DNA of 64,000 nt from Paulinella micropora (lineage: Eukaryota; Cercozoa; Imbricatea; Euglyphida; Paulinellidae): assembly GCA_019918135.1 (NCBI GenBank), contig WBZZ01000491.1:36179-100178 (forward strand), given 5' to 3'. Both the position numbers and the translations under genes were made by a program. The notes beneath the pieces are model-generated. The model ran no database searches, was not told where the DNA came from, and saw only the letters and a program-made list of their open reading frames with translations. This document shows positions 1-8,386 of the stretch, in pieces (position 1 is the first letter of the stretch; each line of letters opens with the position of its first letter).

Positions 1-229
1 ACAGCAACCAAAGAAAAGACGGGCAGGGCGGGGGACAGGGCGAACGAGGGGGGGAGGGGGGGGGGGCAAGAAACGGGTCTTGTTCGGGAGAGCCCCAGAC
101 AGTGACGAGAGGGGTGGGGGCCAGCCCACACGGCGCCCCCTCCCCAAAAAAAAGCCCCCCGCAAAAATCACACCTGGCGTACGTTCAATCTTTAGTTAGG
201 TTTAATTCGGAGTGGTGAGAGAGAAACAG

Positions 230-328
230 AGGGGGGGGGGGGGCCGGATGGGGGGGGGGCCGGATGGGGGGGGGGCCGGATGGGGGGTGGGGCGGGGAGA
301 GGGTGGGGCGGGGAGAGGGTGGGGGCGG
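230..328. repeat. G-rich tandem repeat
   Basis: About three units of a 17-bp GGCCGGATGG-type repeat run into three shorter GGTGGGGCGGGGAGA-like units. Almost every third base or more is G on the plus strand, so G-quadruplex formation is possible. Apart from this repeat and a G-run near position 60, I see nothing gene-like in the first 390 bases. Confidence 0.8.
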
Positions 329-393
329 AGGCAAGCAAAGAAAAAAAGGCGGCCGGAAAGACGTGCCCAGCTTTTTTTGTGTGTGTCGACGGG

Positions 394-399
394 TTTATT
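394..399 (-). terminator. AATAAA polyadenylation signal
   Basis: TTTATT on the plus strand reads AATAAA on the minus strand about 130 nt downstream of the ERCC4 nuclease stop codon. Its position fits 3'-end formation of that gene. Confidence 0.5.
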
Positions 400-524
400 C
401 AAGAACGTTGTGATAGAAAGACTGAGGGGAAAAGGCGGTCGGGCACCGGCCGAACAAAAAGATTGGGGGAGTTTCCGGCCAAGAGAATGCAGGAAAAGTT
501 GGCGGACTCCTCGTCCCCGGGTTA

Positions 525-1634
525 CTAGCACCGGCAGGGCAGGCCGTTGGCGGTGCACGGCAGCACGCCCAAGCGACAGAAAAGCCTGGCCGCGAGCTTA
601 GGGCCCAGCCGGCGGCCGCCCGCTTTCACGCGCAAGTCAGACAGTTCGCGCAGCGCGCGGCGCGGCCCGCGCGCCTCGGCGTCCTGGACCAGGCTCGCGA
701 CCGTGGGAAAGCGCGCATAAATAGCCCTGGCCACCGCGGGGCTCACCCCGCGCACGGCCGCGTACACCCCCAGCCGCTCGGTCTCGTGCCCCCGCCGTAC
801 GGTCTTGGCGCGTTCCTGCACGACGGCGTCCTGCAGCGACGCGACGGTTCCGGCCGACACCCAGACCCGGAACAAGTTCAGCAGCAGCAGCGCCGAATGG
901 AACGCGTGCGCCGTTGTCAGCCACAGCAGGCCGTACCGCATGGTCGTGCTGCTCTCGGCGGCCCGCAACATCGTGGCGAGCCCGGGCTCGAGCGCCCCGT
1001 TGCGCGACAGGGTGCTGCGCACGGGCGCCAACAACCCGCAAGACGAGTCGCTCTGCAGCAGCCACGCGGGGCTCTCGAGTATGTAGCCCGCGGCCGCCGA
1101 GCGTGCGCCGGCCCACTCCGCCAGCGCCAGCCGCTGCGTCTGGAAACGGCCCGACCTGATGGACTGCACGCAGTCGTCGGCGCGCTTGCGCTCGAACACT
1201 CGCTCGACGTCGGTACCGCGCCGGAACGCTATGTCGCCCACCTGCAGCGTTTCGACCCTGACGAACGGCAGCTGCCCCAGGCACTGCACCAGGAACTTCT
1301 CTCGGTGATCGAGCACTAGCAGCGCGGCTACAGGCGCGGGCGCCGCGAACCACGAGCGCGGGCCGCTCTTGAGCTCCTGGTCGCTCAGCCGCGCCAGTTC
1401 GGCTGAGATTTCTGCCTTGTGCGCCGCCTGGGCGCCGGCCAGAAGCGGCGCAGTGGGCGCCGCCCAGGCGACCGTAACAAAGCGGTGCCAGAAGTCTCGC
1501 AGCCCGTTGATGTCAGGGAAGTCCGAGCGCTTCTTCGAGCCCCCGGCGGCGGCCCACGCCTGCCAGCATGCACCAGTGCCACAAGCTTGCTCGGCGATCC
1601 AGGCCGAACGGCCCCACCAGTTGTCGTGCTCCAT
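525..1634 (-). CDS. ERCC4/MUS81-type structure-specific nuclease
   Basis: The 369-residue protein has the active-site signature of the XPF/MUS81/ERCC4 nuclease domain, which cuts branched or flap DNA. D109-x-R-E lies in LVLDHREK, followed by G133-D134, E148-R-K150, D153-D154, and then SIRSGRF with Q165. The C-terminal part (about residues 275-345) looks like the tandem helix-hairpin-helix DNA-binding domain usual in this family. There is no helicase domain, and the length is much shorter than cellular MUS81, closer to virus-encoded ERCC4 nucleases. The gene has no intron. An 18-base G-run on the sense strand lies about 50 nt upstream of the ATG. It is divergent from the next gene. The family call is firm; the viral origin is inferred. 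Confidence 0.82.
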   Translation of the reverse strand: MEHDNWWGRSAWIAEQACGTGACWQAWAAAGGSKKRSDFPDINGLRDFWHRFVTVAWAAPTAPLLAGAQAAHKAEISAELARLSDQELKSGPRSWFAAPAPVAALLVLDHREKFLVQCLGQLPFVRVETLQVGDIAFRRGTDVERVFERKRADDCVQSIRSGRFQTQRLALAEWAGARSAAAGYILESPAWLLQSDSSCGLLAPVRSTLSRNGALEPGLATMLRAAESSTTMRYGLLWLTTAHAFHSALLLLNLFRVWVSAGTVASLQDAVVQERAKTVRRGHETERLGVYAAVRGVSPAVARAIYARFPTVASLVQDAEARGPRRALRELSDLRVKAGGRRLGPKLAARLFCRLGVLPCTANGLPCRC

Positions 1635-2129
1635 GTTTTGGCTTTTGCGGAGGTTTGTGCGGCCCTCTCCCCCTTTCTTTCCCCCCCCCCCCCCCCCCGC
1701 CGCGCCCCCCGACCCCCCTTTCTTCGGGAAGAAGATAAAGGCGAGCGCGCGGGGGAAGGGGAAACAACCTTTGTCACAGAAAAAACATTCCCTCCCGCCC
1801 TCCCTAATCTTTCCCGCCCTCCCTAGCTTTCCCCCCCGCGCCCGCTTTCCCCGCGTCTCCGTGCGAGAAGAAGCGGGGGGGGGGGGGGGGGGGTTTCGGC
1901 GGAGGAAAGACAGGGCCGCAGAAAAGAGCCTTCCCCCCCTCAGCGCGGACCAAGTGCGGAATGGCGGGAAGAAAGAAAAATGCGCGGCCGCTGGTCATAA
2001 GCTCCCTCTCCCCCCCTTTCTCGCTCATTCTCTCTCTCTATAGTCTTTATTTTTCTGTTCCTCTTGCTTTCTTTTCTGCCGTTCCGCACACTTTCCTTTC
2101 GCCTTGCGTAGAGCCGGACCGGCAGTTCC
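1635..2129. other. divergent intergenic region with C- and G-runs
   Basis: This spacer lies between two divergent genes. It has 18 consecutive C at 1681-1698 (G on the sense strand of the left gene), 19 consecutive G at 1875-1893 (sense strand of the right gene), and CT-rich sequence at 2020-2100. Reading frames across it are low-complexity and are not reported as genes. Confidence 0.6.
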
Positions 2130-2825
2130 ATGAGGTTAGCGTACCTTGGGCAGCACGCCACGTCGCCCTTCATGCTCGCCTTCACGAGGCCAAATGGTGG
2201 GGCCCAGCTGTTGTTGGTCGCCTTCGTGTACGTGACCTTGCTCAAGGGCAAGGCCCAGAAGTCGCGGCTGGAAGAAAGGAAATTGCGGCTCTACCCGGCG
2301 CCGGCGCCGGCCGGCCCCAAGCGCCCCAAGCTGTCCGTGGGCAAGATCATCGGGCGCGCGGACAGCCTGCGACAGCTACGACACGAATGGGACAGGCTGC
2401 ACTACACTGTCATAGGAATACCCCCCGGCGGCCTCGACAACGACGGTAGAGAGGAAGTCTTTTACCGCAAGTGGAGAAAGTGCATGATGGGCTTTTGTCA
2501 ACAGGAGGCGCCCTTGGAGGCGCTGATCAAGTACACGACCGAACATTGGAACCTGCAGCCGCCGCACACGACAGTGGACAACTGCGAATGGTTCCCCCGG
2601 CGCCCACAGGCGACCGAAAGTGCCTGGCTCAGGCTGTGGCTGGGCGAAGACGCGCCGCCGGCCGCTGGGCCTCCGGCCGACGTACTGTCCGCTAGCTTAG
2701 ACCAGGCTATCAGGCACTGCGTCAGCAGCATCAGCGCCTTTCTTGATCTTTCGCGGACTCTAAATCCGACGGAGGTGGGCGCGCTAATAGTCAATTTTAA
2801 GAGCAGCCAACATTTTTTTAAATAA
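2130..2825 (+). CDS. hypothetical protein, 231 residues
   Basis: I do not recognise this protein. A hydrophobic stretch at about residues 24-38 could be an N-terminal signal anchor. It is followed by a Pro/Lys-rich linker, then a mixed alpha-helical region with several Trp and Cys residues (about 85-165) and a Ser-rich helical C terminus. An AATAAA overlaps the stop codon, which supports this as a real 3' end. The ATG at 2130 is taken because the open frame is uninterrupted from there; an ATG at 2169 would remove part of the hydrophobic stretch. GC-rich third positions match its neighbours. Confidence 0.55.
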   Translation: MRLAYLGQHATSPFMLAFTRPNGGAQLLLVAFVYVTLLKGKAQKSRLEERKLRLYPAPAPAGPKRPKLSVGKIIGRADSLRQLRHEWDRLHYTVIGIPPGGLDNDGREEVFYRKWRKCMMGFCQQEAPLEALIKYTTEHWNLQPPHTTVDNCEWFPRRPQATESAWLRLWLGEDAPPAAGPPADVLSASLDQAIRHCVSSISAFLDLSRTLNPTEVGALIVNFKSSQHFFK

Positions 2826-2826
2826 A
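2821..2826 (+). terminator. AATAAA polyadenylation signal overlapping a stop codon
   Basis: AATAAA overlaps the TAA of the preceding gene and is followed by a T/G-rich stretch, the usual arrangement of a compact polyadenylation site. Confidence 0.6.
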
Positions 2827-2850
2827 GACTTTTGGTTTTTTTTTTGGTGG

Positions 2851-3156
2851 CTACTGGTACAAATGCAAGACAAGAGAGCCGTTCGAGTTGTGGTCGGACA
2901 TGACAGACGTTATTCTACTCCAGCGGATGTTCTTGTTAGTCCACAGAGGGTGTTTCTTGCTGGGCCTGCAACTGAGGTCTTCCGCGCTGGCATTAGGGGG
3001 CTGTGGCTGTGGCTGGTTGGAGTGGCGTCGGCGAACCTTGCACAAGATCAGTAGCACGGTTGCAACCAGCGCCGCGGAGCTTGCCCGCCACGCCGTGGCG
3101 GCCCAATCCGCCGCGATCAGGTCGGGGGCCCAGGCAGGGATTAGCGTCGTGAGCAT
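2851..3156 (-). CDS. small single-span membrane protein, hypothetical
   Basis: This is a 101-residue frame convergent with the previous gene. Residues about 27-41 form one hydrophobic segment flanked downstream by the basic cluster CKVRRRH, the pattern of a type III or type I single-span protein. The C-terminal half is polar and rich in Pro, Ser and Asn. No family was recognised. The overlapping plus-strand frames are less protein-like, but the gene remains tentative. Confidence 0.35.
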   Translation of the reverse strand: MLTTLIPAWAPDLIAADWAATAWRASSAALVATVLLILCKVRRRHSNQPQPQPPNASAEDLSCRPSKKHPLWTNKNIRWSRITSVMSDHNSNGSLVLHLYQ

Positions 3157-3615
3157 CCGGGAGAGGGGTGTGTGTGGGTTTGTGCGCCCCGGTTTTTAAG
3201 CAACAAAAGGAGGTTGACGGTCAGCTTTTTTTTGGGTGATGGCAGCCAGGAGCGAGGGGGGGGGGTGGGACAGAAAGAGAGACGTGGGGAAAGAGGGCGA
3301 ATGGGGTGAGGGAAGCTTCGGGAGGATTGTTTCTTTTTAAACATAGGAGTGCACAGAAAAAGAAGCAGGGGCTGGGGCAAATTCTGTGGGGAGGGGGGAA
3401 GGGAAGGGCTTGCCAGACAGAGGGAGAGAGAGCGGGGGGGGGGGGGGGGGGAGCCGTAGTGGTGCGTGCCCTCTCACGGCCCACAAGTGTCAGAACGTTT
3501 ATCGGACATTCTTGTGCATGTTTTTGAGACCAAAAAGTAAAAAAAAAAGCAACACGCTCCTGATTCCCCGACCGAGCGAACCGAAGAAACAATACCTGGG
3601 GGCTCAAATATAACG
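3157..3615. other. intergenic region with long G-run
   Basis: The region contains a plus-strand run of 18 G at 3434-3451 and purine-rich flanks. An A/T-rich CAAATATAACG directly precedes the next start codon. No convincing gene was seen. Confidence 0.5.
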
Positions 3616-4266
3616 ATGGGCAAGGAACTGCCCGTGACCTGGACTATCCGCCTGCTGTGCTCGGCCGAGCTCTGGGTGTACGTCACTTGCGTGGCTTTCA
3701 CCAGCGCACGCTCCGCCTGCCAGCAGTGCCTGCTTTCTATCGTGTGCTACTCGATCTCAACGGCGCTGGTAGGGCTCAGGCGCGCCATCATCTGGTTTGT
3801 GTATAACGTTCGCAAGAGGGAAAGTCACCATGCCAGACATGCTCACGTCATCACGCAATGCGCCCAATTGCTGCGCGTAGTCACGCTCCTGCAGCTGGGG
3901 TGGTCGCGCTTTCAGCTGCACCTGCTCGTGCTAGCCATTACCAACATTACGGGTCCCGCCGCGCTCGTCACCCTCCGCTTGCTACGAGCTCTGATGTCCA
4001 TTGTGGTCGTAGCCAACGTCGCGTACAAGAACAGCGGCCCCACAGCCATGAACGCCCTGAAGTGCCTGATGACGGCAGTGGTGGTAGGGCTCAACATAGC
4101 CGAGATGTGCTTGGAGACACCGGCGCGCGTGGTGATGGGTTTGCTGGAGATTTCGATCACTTTGTTGTTCCTGGCCTGCGCGCTGCAGAAAGACGAGTAT
4201 TGGACTTCGCTCGCTCTGGCCTGCACAGTGACTGACTTGTACTACGCGGTCAGTTTGGTTTATTGA
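3616..4266 (+). CDS. polytopic membrane protein, hypothetical
   Basis: The 216-residue protein is hydrophobic along most of its length, with about six possible membrane spans separated by short polar loops. A basic loop (residues about 66-77, rich in Arg, Lys and His) lies after the second span. There are many Cys and few charged residues outside the loops, and no recognised family motif. A 7TM receptor or a small transporter are possible readings, but no signature supports either. It lies between two nucleic-acid-enzyme genes in the same GC-rich, intronless style. The start was chosen at the ATG after the AT-rich leader. Confidence 0.6.
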   Translation: MGKELPVTWTIRLLCSAELWVYVTCVAFTSARSACQQCLLSIVCYSISTALVGLRRAIIWFVYNVRKRESHHARHAHVITQCAQLLRVVTLLQLGWSRFQLHLLVLAITNITGPAALVTLRLLRALMSIVVVANVAYKNSGPTAMNALKCLMTAVVVGLNIAEMCLETPARVVMGLLEISITLLFLACALQKDEYWTSLALACTVTDLYYAVSLVY

Positions 4267-4724
4267 GCACACACCACAGCAAGGCGGCGTTGTGTATTCC
4301 TCGCCCCCAAAACAAAGCCTCCCCCGCTAGCGCCAAAAAAAACAAGATCATCGCTGCAAGGAAGTTACGGGGGGGGGACCTGCACGCAGACAGAGTAAAG
4401 TACCCCAAGTCTGCGGGCAGGGGGGGGGGGGGGAGGGGCGCGGGTGGTACAAGAAGAAAGCAGCAGTGCTAACAAAAAAAAAGAAGGCTTTGGTGACGGG
4501 GGGGGAAGGAGCGCGCGGGGGGGGGGGGGGAGCCATCCAACGGGGGGGGGCCGACAGCCCTTGCCCTTTTCGGGGGGTGGGGACCCGCCCAACGAGGGGA
4601 AAAGCGCCGGGGGGGGGGGGGGAAGGGACCGCGCGGTTGTTGGTTTTTGTATATAGCAAGCACGGGGGGGGGGGGGGGTTCCCGCCCCCGACACATAACC
4701 AAAGGGGGGCAGCAGCGGGAGCAA
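4267..4724. other. intergenic region with a cluster of G-runs
   Basis: At least five runs of 8-13 or more G lie on the plus strand between about 4369 and 4680, upstream of and sense to the next gene. GTATATAG at about 4647-4654 is a possible TATA box roughly 75 nt before its ATG. No gene was seen. Confidence 0.55.
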
Positions 4725-5951
4725 ATGGGGCTGTACGGCGGCTGGAAGACGCTAGAGGAGGTCAGCCCCGAGGCGCTGTCCGCGGGCGTCGTCGACTCTC
4801 TGCCCGCAAACACCCGCGTAATTGTACAGGACACGCTCGTGAGGCTGCAGAAGGCCTGCGCGCGCGCCAAGAAACAGCGCGCGGCCGGCGACGGTGCCGG
4901 TGTCTGGCGCCGGCTGGCGCTGGACCTGGTGCTAGAGCCGCTGCGCACCCTGCAGGCCAACGCCATTGTGCTGGTCGCCGACAAGCCGGCGCTCGTCACG
5001 CCGCTCAAGCAAGCGACGCAGCAGAAGCGCCGCGCGCGACAGTCGCAGAGCCAGCTGCCCTCGGTGGTCTCGGTCGGGACGGGTGACGGACTGCTGGACG
5101 CCGGCGAGAAATGTTTACCAAATGCCTTCGTCGAGGACCTGATTGGCAGCCGCGAGCACCGGCCGCTGCTGCTGCGGCACGTGCAAGATATTCTGCTCAA
5201 CAACGCGCCGGCAATTGTCGCGGCGCTCAAGGTCCGCCAGACTGCGGGGTCGCGCCTGGTGCTGGACCTGGGCTTTGGCGTGCACAGCCTCGCGCCCGAC
5301 GAGGGCGGCGACTGGGCCTGGCGCGCGGGGCCCGAGGAGCCCGTGGCCGAGGGCGAGGCCGACCTCGGCGTCTTCCGCTGGATCCAGCGCTGGCACAGCC
5401 GGTTTAGTGGCTGGCATTACGTAGCGGATACGGTCGATACGGATTTCCTGGTGTTGGGGCTCATGGTCGCCAACGCGCAGAACGGGCTAGATTTGTTTGT
5501 CAATTTTCAACAGAAATTTTTGTTGCATATCAACCCCGTTTTGGACGCGGTGCGTCGGACGCCCGGCGGATTGGCGGCGTTTTTGCGCGCTCTTTGTCTG
5601 CACGGCACCGACTTCTTGGACAAGTCCGCGGTTTGTCCGACAGTACAATGCCGCTCGCTGTTGGTGGTACAAGAAGACCGCGCGCGAAGTTCGCTGTCTT
5701 TGACCACCAAAGAGTTTGTGCATGATATCTGTGCGGCCTACATACACAAGAGCAGGAAGTCAGTGCCCGCGGAATCTAAGCTGAGCACTGAGTGGTTGCA
5801 CGAGCAAACCAAAAACCTCAACAAACGGCTGCCGGCGCTAGCCACGCTGAAGCAATCAGCTGAAATATATAACCTGCAAATCCAATACTGGTCCAGTGTA
5901 CTGGAGCCAGAATCGACAGTGACAGCCCACAAGAAACGACGACTGCGCTGA
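4725..5951 (+). CDS. FEN/XRN-type 5' nuclease-like protein
   Basis: The 408-residue protein carries, in family order, the acidic landmarks of the FEN1/XPG/XRN 5'-nuclease fold. These are VLVADKP (D86) followed by a basic segment, EGEADLG (E211, D213), and TVDTDFLVLGL (D238, D240). These motifs bind the two metal ions that cleave flap or 5'-ended nucleic acid. The canonical N-terminal Asp motif is not obvious, so the protein may be divergent or use a variant site. The C-terminal 150 residues are helical and end in a basic tail (HKKRRLR) resembling a nuclear localisation signal. The ATG at 4725 is used because the upstream extension is G-tract sequence. Together with the ERCC4 nuclease it suggests a virus-like replication or repair toolkit. 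Confidence 0.6.
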   Translation: MGLYGGWKTLEEVSPEALSAGVVDSLPANTRVIVQDTLVRLQKACARAKKQRAAGDGAGVWRRLALDLVLEPLRTLQANAIVLVADKPALVTPLKQATQQKRRARQSQSQLPSVVSVGTGDGLLDAGEKCLPNAFVEDLIGSREHRPLLLRHVQDILLNNAPAIVAALKVRQTAGSRLVLDLGFGVHSLAPDEGGDWAWRAGPEEPVAEGEADLGVFRWIQRWHSRFSGWHYVADTVDTDFLVLGLMVANAQNGLDLFVNFQQKFLLHINPVLDAVRRTPGGLAAFLRALCLHGTDFLDKSAVCPTVQCRSLLVVQEDRARSSLSLTTKEFVHDICAAYIHKSRKSVPAESKLSTEWLHEQTKNLNKRLPALATLKQSAEIYNLQIQYWSSVLEPESTVTAHKKRRLR

Positions 5952-6192
5952 AGCAGCTTGGATTGATTGCGTAAATTATGACTCTTGACAGTGTTTCCGA
6001 ACTCGGTAGTTAAAATTTCCTAGTCACGCCAGAAAGAATTCAAATTTTAATACCCAGAACCACCACGCCACTTCCGCTCGGTTTCTCATGTCTGAGCGCG
6101 AGTGTGTCCAAAAAAGGAGACGATTTTTTTTTGAACGCACCGGCGCACAGCAATTTACTCTCGGGGGGGCTTGTCCTAGGTCGCACCAAGGC
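5952..6192. other. convergent intergenic region
   Basis: This AT-richer spacer separates two converging genes. TTTAAT at 6046-6051 gives ATTAAA on the minus strand about 145 nt after the stop of the 516-residue gene, a possible polyadenylation signal. Confidence 0.4.
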
Positions 6193-7743
6193 TTACGCAG
6201 GGCGACGAGCGTGCCGCACGAATTCTGCGCTGGGCAGTGGCGCTACCACCCGGTCCTGCAGGTCAATCGCGGTGGCCGGTTGGTGGTACCGGCAGTTGTG
6301 GAACAGCAGCTTACGACCCTCAGCGCGCGAGTTTATCAGCCCCGCAGAAAAGTTGGGAGCTAAGACGCATTCATCCACCAGGACCGGCGCGGGGATCCTG
6401 CCGTCTACACGCAGGCTGGCTAACGAGGAGTCCCGAACCGAGATCTCGGAGCCTGCGAATACGAATAGCCTGTAAGCGTTGGTCGGGACATGACGCGCCT
6501 TGCATCCGAGGTTTACAGAAATGTGCTGTGCTCCCAGGCCACTCAGGGCCAGCTGCCGCGGGACTTTGCATTCTCCCACACAGTCGCCCCTGCGTACCTT
6601 AATGACGCCGAACCCTACGGGCTGAGGCTGTGTTTGTATTTTTGTCAGGGTCACATCTTGAACAGTGTTGGACAGCTGGATCGTTAGGTTGGGCCTGCCT
6701 GCACCAGGCCTGCCAGCGCGCTCGAAATTGATGTTGTATTTTTGGTCGTGCAGCTGGATTGTCAGCTCGGGCGCAGCCCTGTTGTCGACGCGGCACGTAA
6801 CTTGAGCCAGGCCTAAGTTAGGTCCTAGCTCGACGCTCTGCAGAGCTCCCGTGAACGAAAAGTCTAATTGTCGCGTGTTCGGCTCTGCATTCAGCGGTCT
6901 GACGACCCCGAGCTTGCTAATTACCGGGCAAAAACCGGCCAGCAGGAAATTCAGCAGCTCACGCATTGCTGTCGATGTGCTGATTTCCAGTGTGACTGAC
7001 CGAACCTTGGCCAGGTTGCCTAGGAATTGCTTGGCCTCGGCATGATGCGGGGCCAGCCTTCTGATGGCCTCGAGGTTCTGTCTTACGTTAGTAGCACTGC
7101 CCTGCGCCGCCCACTGTTCGAGCAAGCGATCACCGACTAGTGGCAGCAGGACTGGATCGTGCAACGTGTAGTTCTGAACTAGGTACAGCGGGTCTAGCAA
7201 GCTTTGGCGAAACAGCAGCTGCCCGAGCCAGCCAGCGCCAATGGGTTGACGCGGAACATAAGCAGCCACCCTATTTTGCAGCGCCTCTCGGTAGTTCTCT
7301 CTCCTGAAACGAAGGTTTTGTACAGTGTATCCTGGCACTATTTCGGCGTACTGGCACTCGTATACGCAGCCATTCCGCAGCAGTGCGCAAAGGCGCGAGA
7401 GGTACGTCAAGAAAGAGTTGTAGACATAGGCGTTGCACAGCAAGGCCAGAATTTTGTAGAGCTCCTCTTTTATGAACTGGCTGTTGGTGTCGGGCTCTAG
7501 ATCGGCAGGCAGCATGAGGACAATGACCAGCGCGCGGTGCGTGCTCAGCGCCCGCTCGAAGCTGCCGTTTGTGACGGGCCGGGCTAGTTCCCAGGATTCC
7601 GTACGCAGAGCTATAGGCAACACGAGCGTGTCGTTTTGTGCTGCTCGGGCAGTAACGCTACCGGCTAGGCGCGGCAGTCCTTGAATTTCATTTTCTTTTA
7701 GGTCGTTGTCCCGCAACAATTGTGCGAAAAAGTTATGAGCCAT
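6193..7743 (-). CDS. hypothetical protein, 516 residues
   Basis: No family was recognised. The N-terminal half is helical, with Leu-rich segments and several Tyr/Cys pairs (about residues 85-260). The C-terminal half is rich in short beta-like stretches and Val/Thr (about 270-500), as in structural or capsid-associated proteins. It has no clear signal peptide or membrane span. The frame is uninterrupted and lacks low-complexity sequence, unlike the shadow frames around it, and it ends close to the convergent FEN-like gene. A TATTTAAA box and a CT repeat lie immediately upstream. A virion protein is one possibility, based only on composition and neighbours. Confidence 0.65.
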   Translation of the reverse strand: MAHNFFAQLLRDNDLKENEIQGLPRLAGSVTARAAQNDTLVLPIALRTESWELARPVTNGSFERALSTHRALVIVLMLPADLEPDTNSQFIKEELYKILALLCNAYVYNSFLTYLSRLCALLRNGCVYECQYAEIVPGYTVQNLRFRRENYREALQNRVAAYVPRQPIGAGWLGQLLFRQSLLDPLYLVQNYTLHDPVLLPLVGDRLLEQWAAQGSATNVRQNLEAIRRLAPHHAEAKQFLGNLAKVRSVTLEISTSTAMRELLNFLLAGFCPVISKLGVVRPLNAEPNTRQLDFSFTGALQSVELGPNLGLAQVTCRVDNRAAPELTIQLHDQKYNINFERAGRPGAGRPNLTIQLSNTVQDVTLTKIQTQPQPVGFGVIKVRRGDCVGECKVPRQLALSGLGAQHISVNLGCKARHVPTNAYRLFVFAGSEISVRDSSLASLRVDGRIPAPVLVDECVLAPNFSAGLINSRAEGRKLLFHNCRYHQPATAIDLQDRVVAPLPSAEFVRHARRPA

Positions 7744-7756
7744 TTTTTAAAGAGCT

Positions 7757-7783
7757 AGCTGTCTCTCTCTCTCTCTTTAAATA
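7757..7783 (-). promoter_or_regulatory. TATTTAAA box and CT/GA repeat
   Basis: TATTTAAA on the minus strand (7776-7783) lies 33-40 nt before the ATG at 7743. A GA-dinucleotide run separates the two. The spacing fits a TATA-type promoter. Confidence 0.45.
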
Positions 7784-7914
7784 GTAAGATATCATCTTTA
7801 AAAAAAAACCAGAGAATGAGACAAAACAGAAAAGTACGTGATTTTTTTCTTTGGTGCCACCCTCTTTCCTCTCTCCTTCCTCCCTCTATCTTCTGCTCCC
7901 TCCCAAAATTTCTT

Positions 7915-8380
7915 TCGGTTGCCGCAGAATTCGACTAAAAAGATTTCGTGAAGATTTGCCGAGGTTTGGTCGAGAGATAGTTGTCGTGAAATTCGTCGGG
8001 TTCTGAATCTTGCGAAAAAAAAAGATTTTGGCAATCCTGCTAATTTGTGAGAGCAAGAATTTTCGGGAGACGACGGCGGGCGGGGAAAATAAAAAAAGTC
8101 GTTAAAATTTCCCCGCCCGCCGTCGTCTCCCGAATTTTTTGCTATCCGCTTTGCAGGATTGCCGAAATGTCCTTCGCTAACAAAAAAGCCGGTCGGTAGC
8201 CGCAAAATCCGTCCAAAGCCGTTTCGCGAAGATTTGCCGAAGTTTGCGGTCGAAAGCTACTTTGTCGCGAAATTCACCGGGTTCCGGATCTTGCGAAAAA
8301 AAAGTTTGGGACATTTCGGCAATGGATGAAAGCGGATAGCAAAAAAATCGGGAAACGACGGCGGGCGGGGAAAACGTAAG
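7915..8380. repeat. foldback (inverted-repeat) element
   Basis: A roughly 165-bp sequence (from about 7915) recurs in direct orientation with about 80% similarity at about 8195-8380. Between them an inverted copy of the GC-rich end (about 8104-8172) pairs with both. The core, GGCGGGCGGGGAAAAT against its complement, forms a nearly perfect 28-bp hairpin near 8070-8135. This looks like a non-autonomous foldback or MITE-like element. It abuts the broken 5' end of the Gypsy pol gene. Confidence 0.6.
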
Positions 8381-8386
8381 GCTCCT

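Noticed and set aside
637-1353. Antisense and alternative frames over the ERCC4 gene
   Set aside because: GC-rich codon bias opens shadow frames; only the 525-1634 frame carries nuclease motifs.
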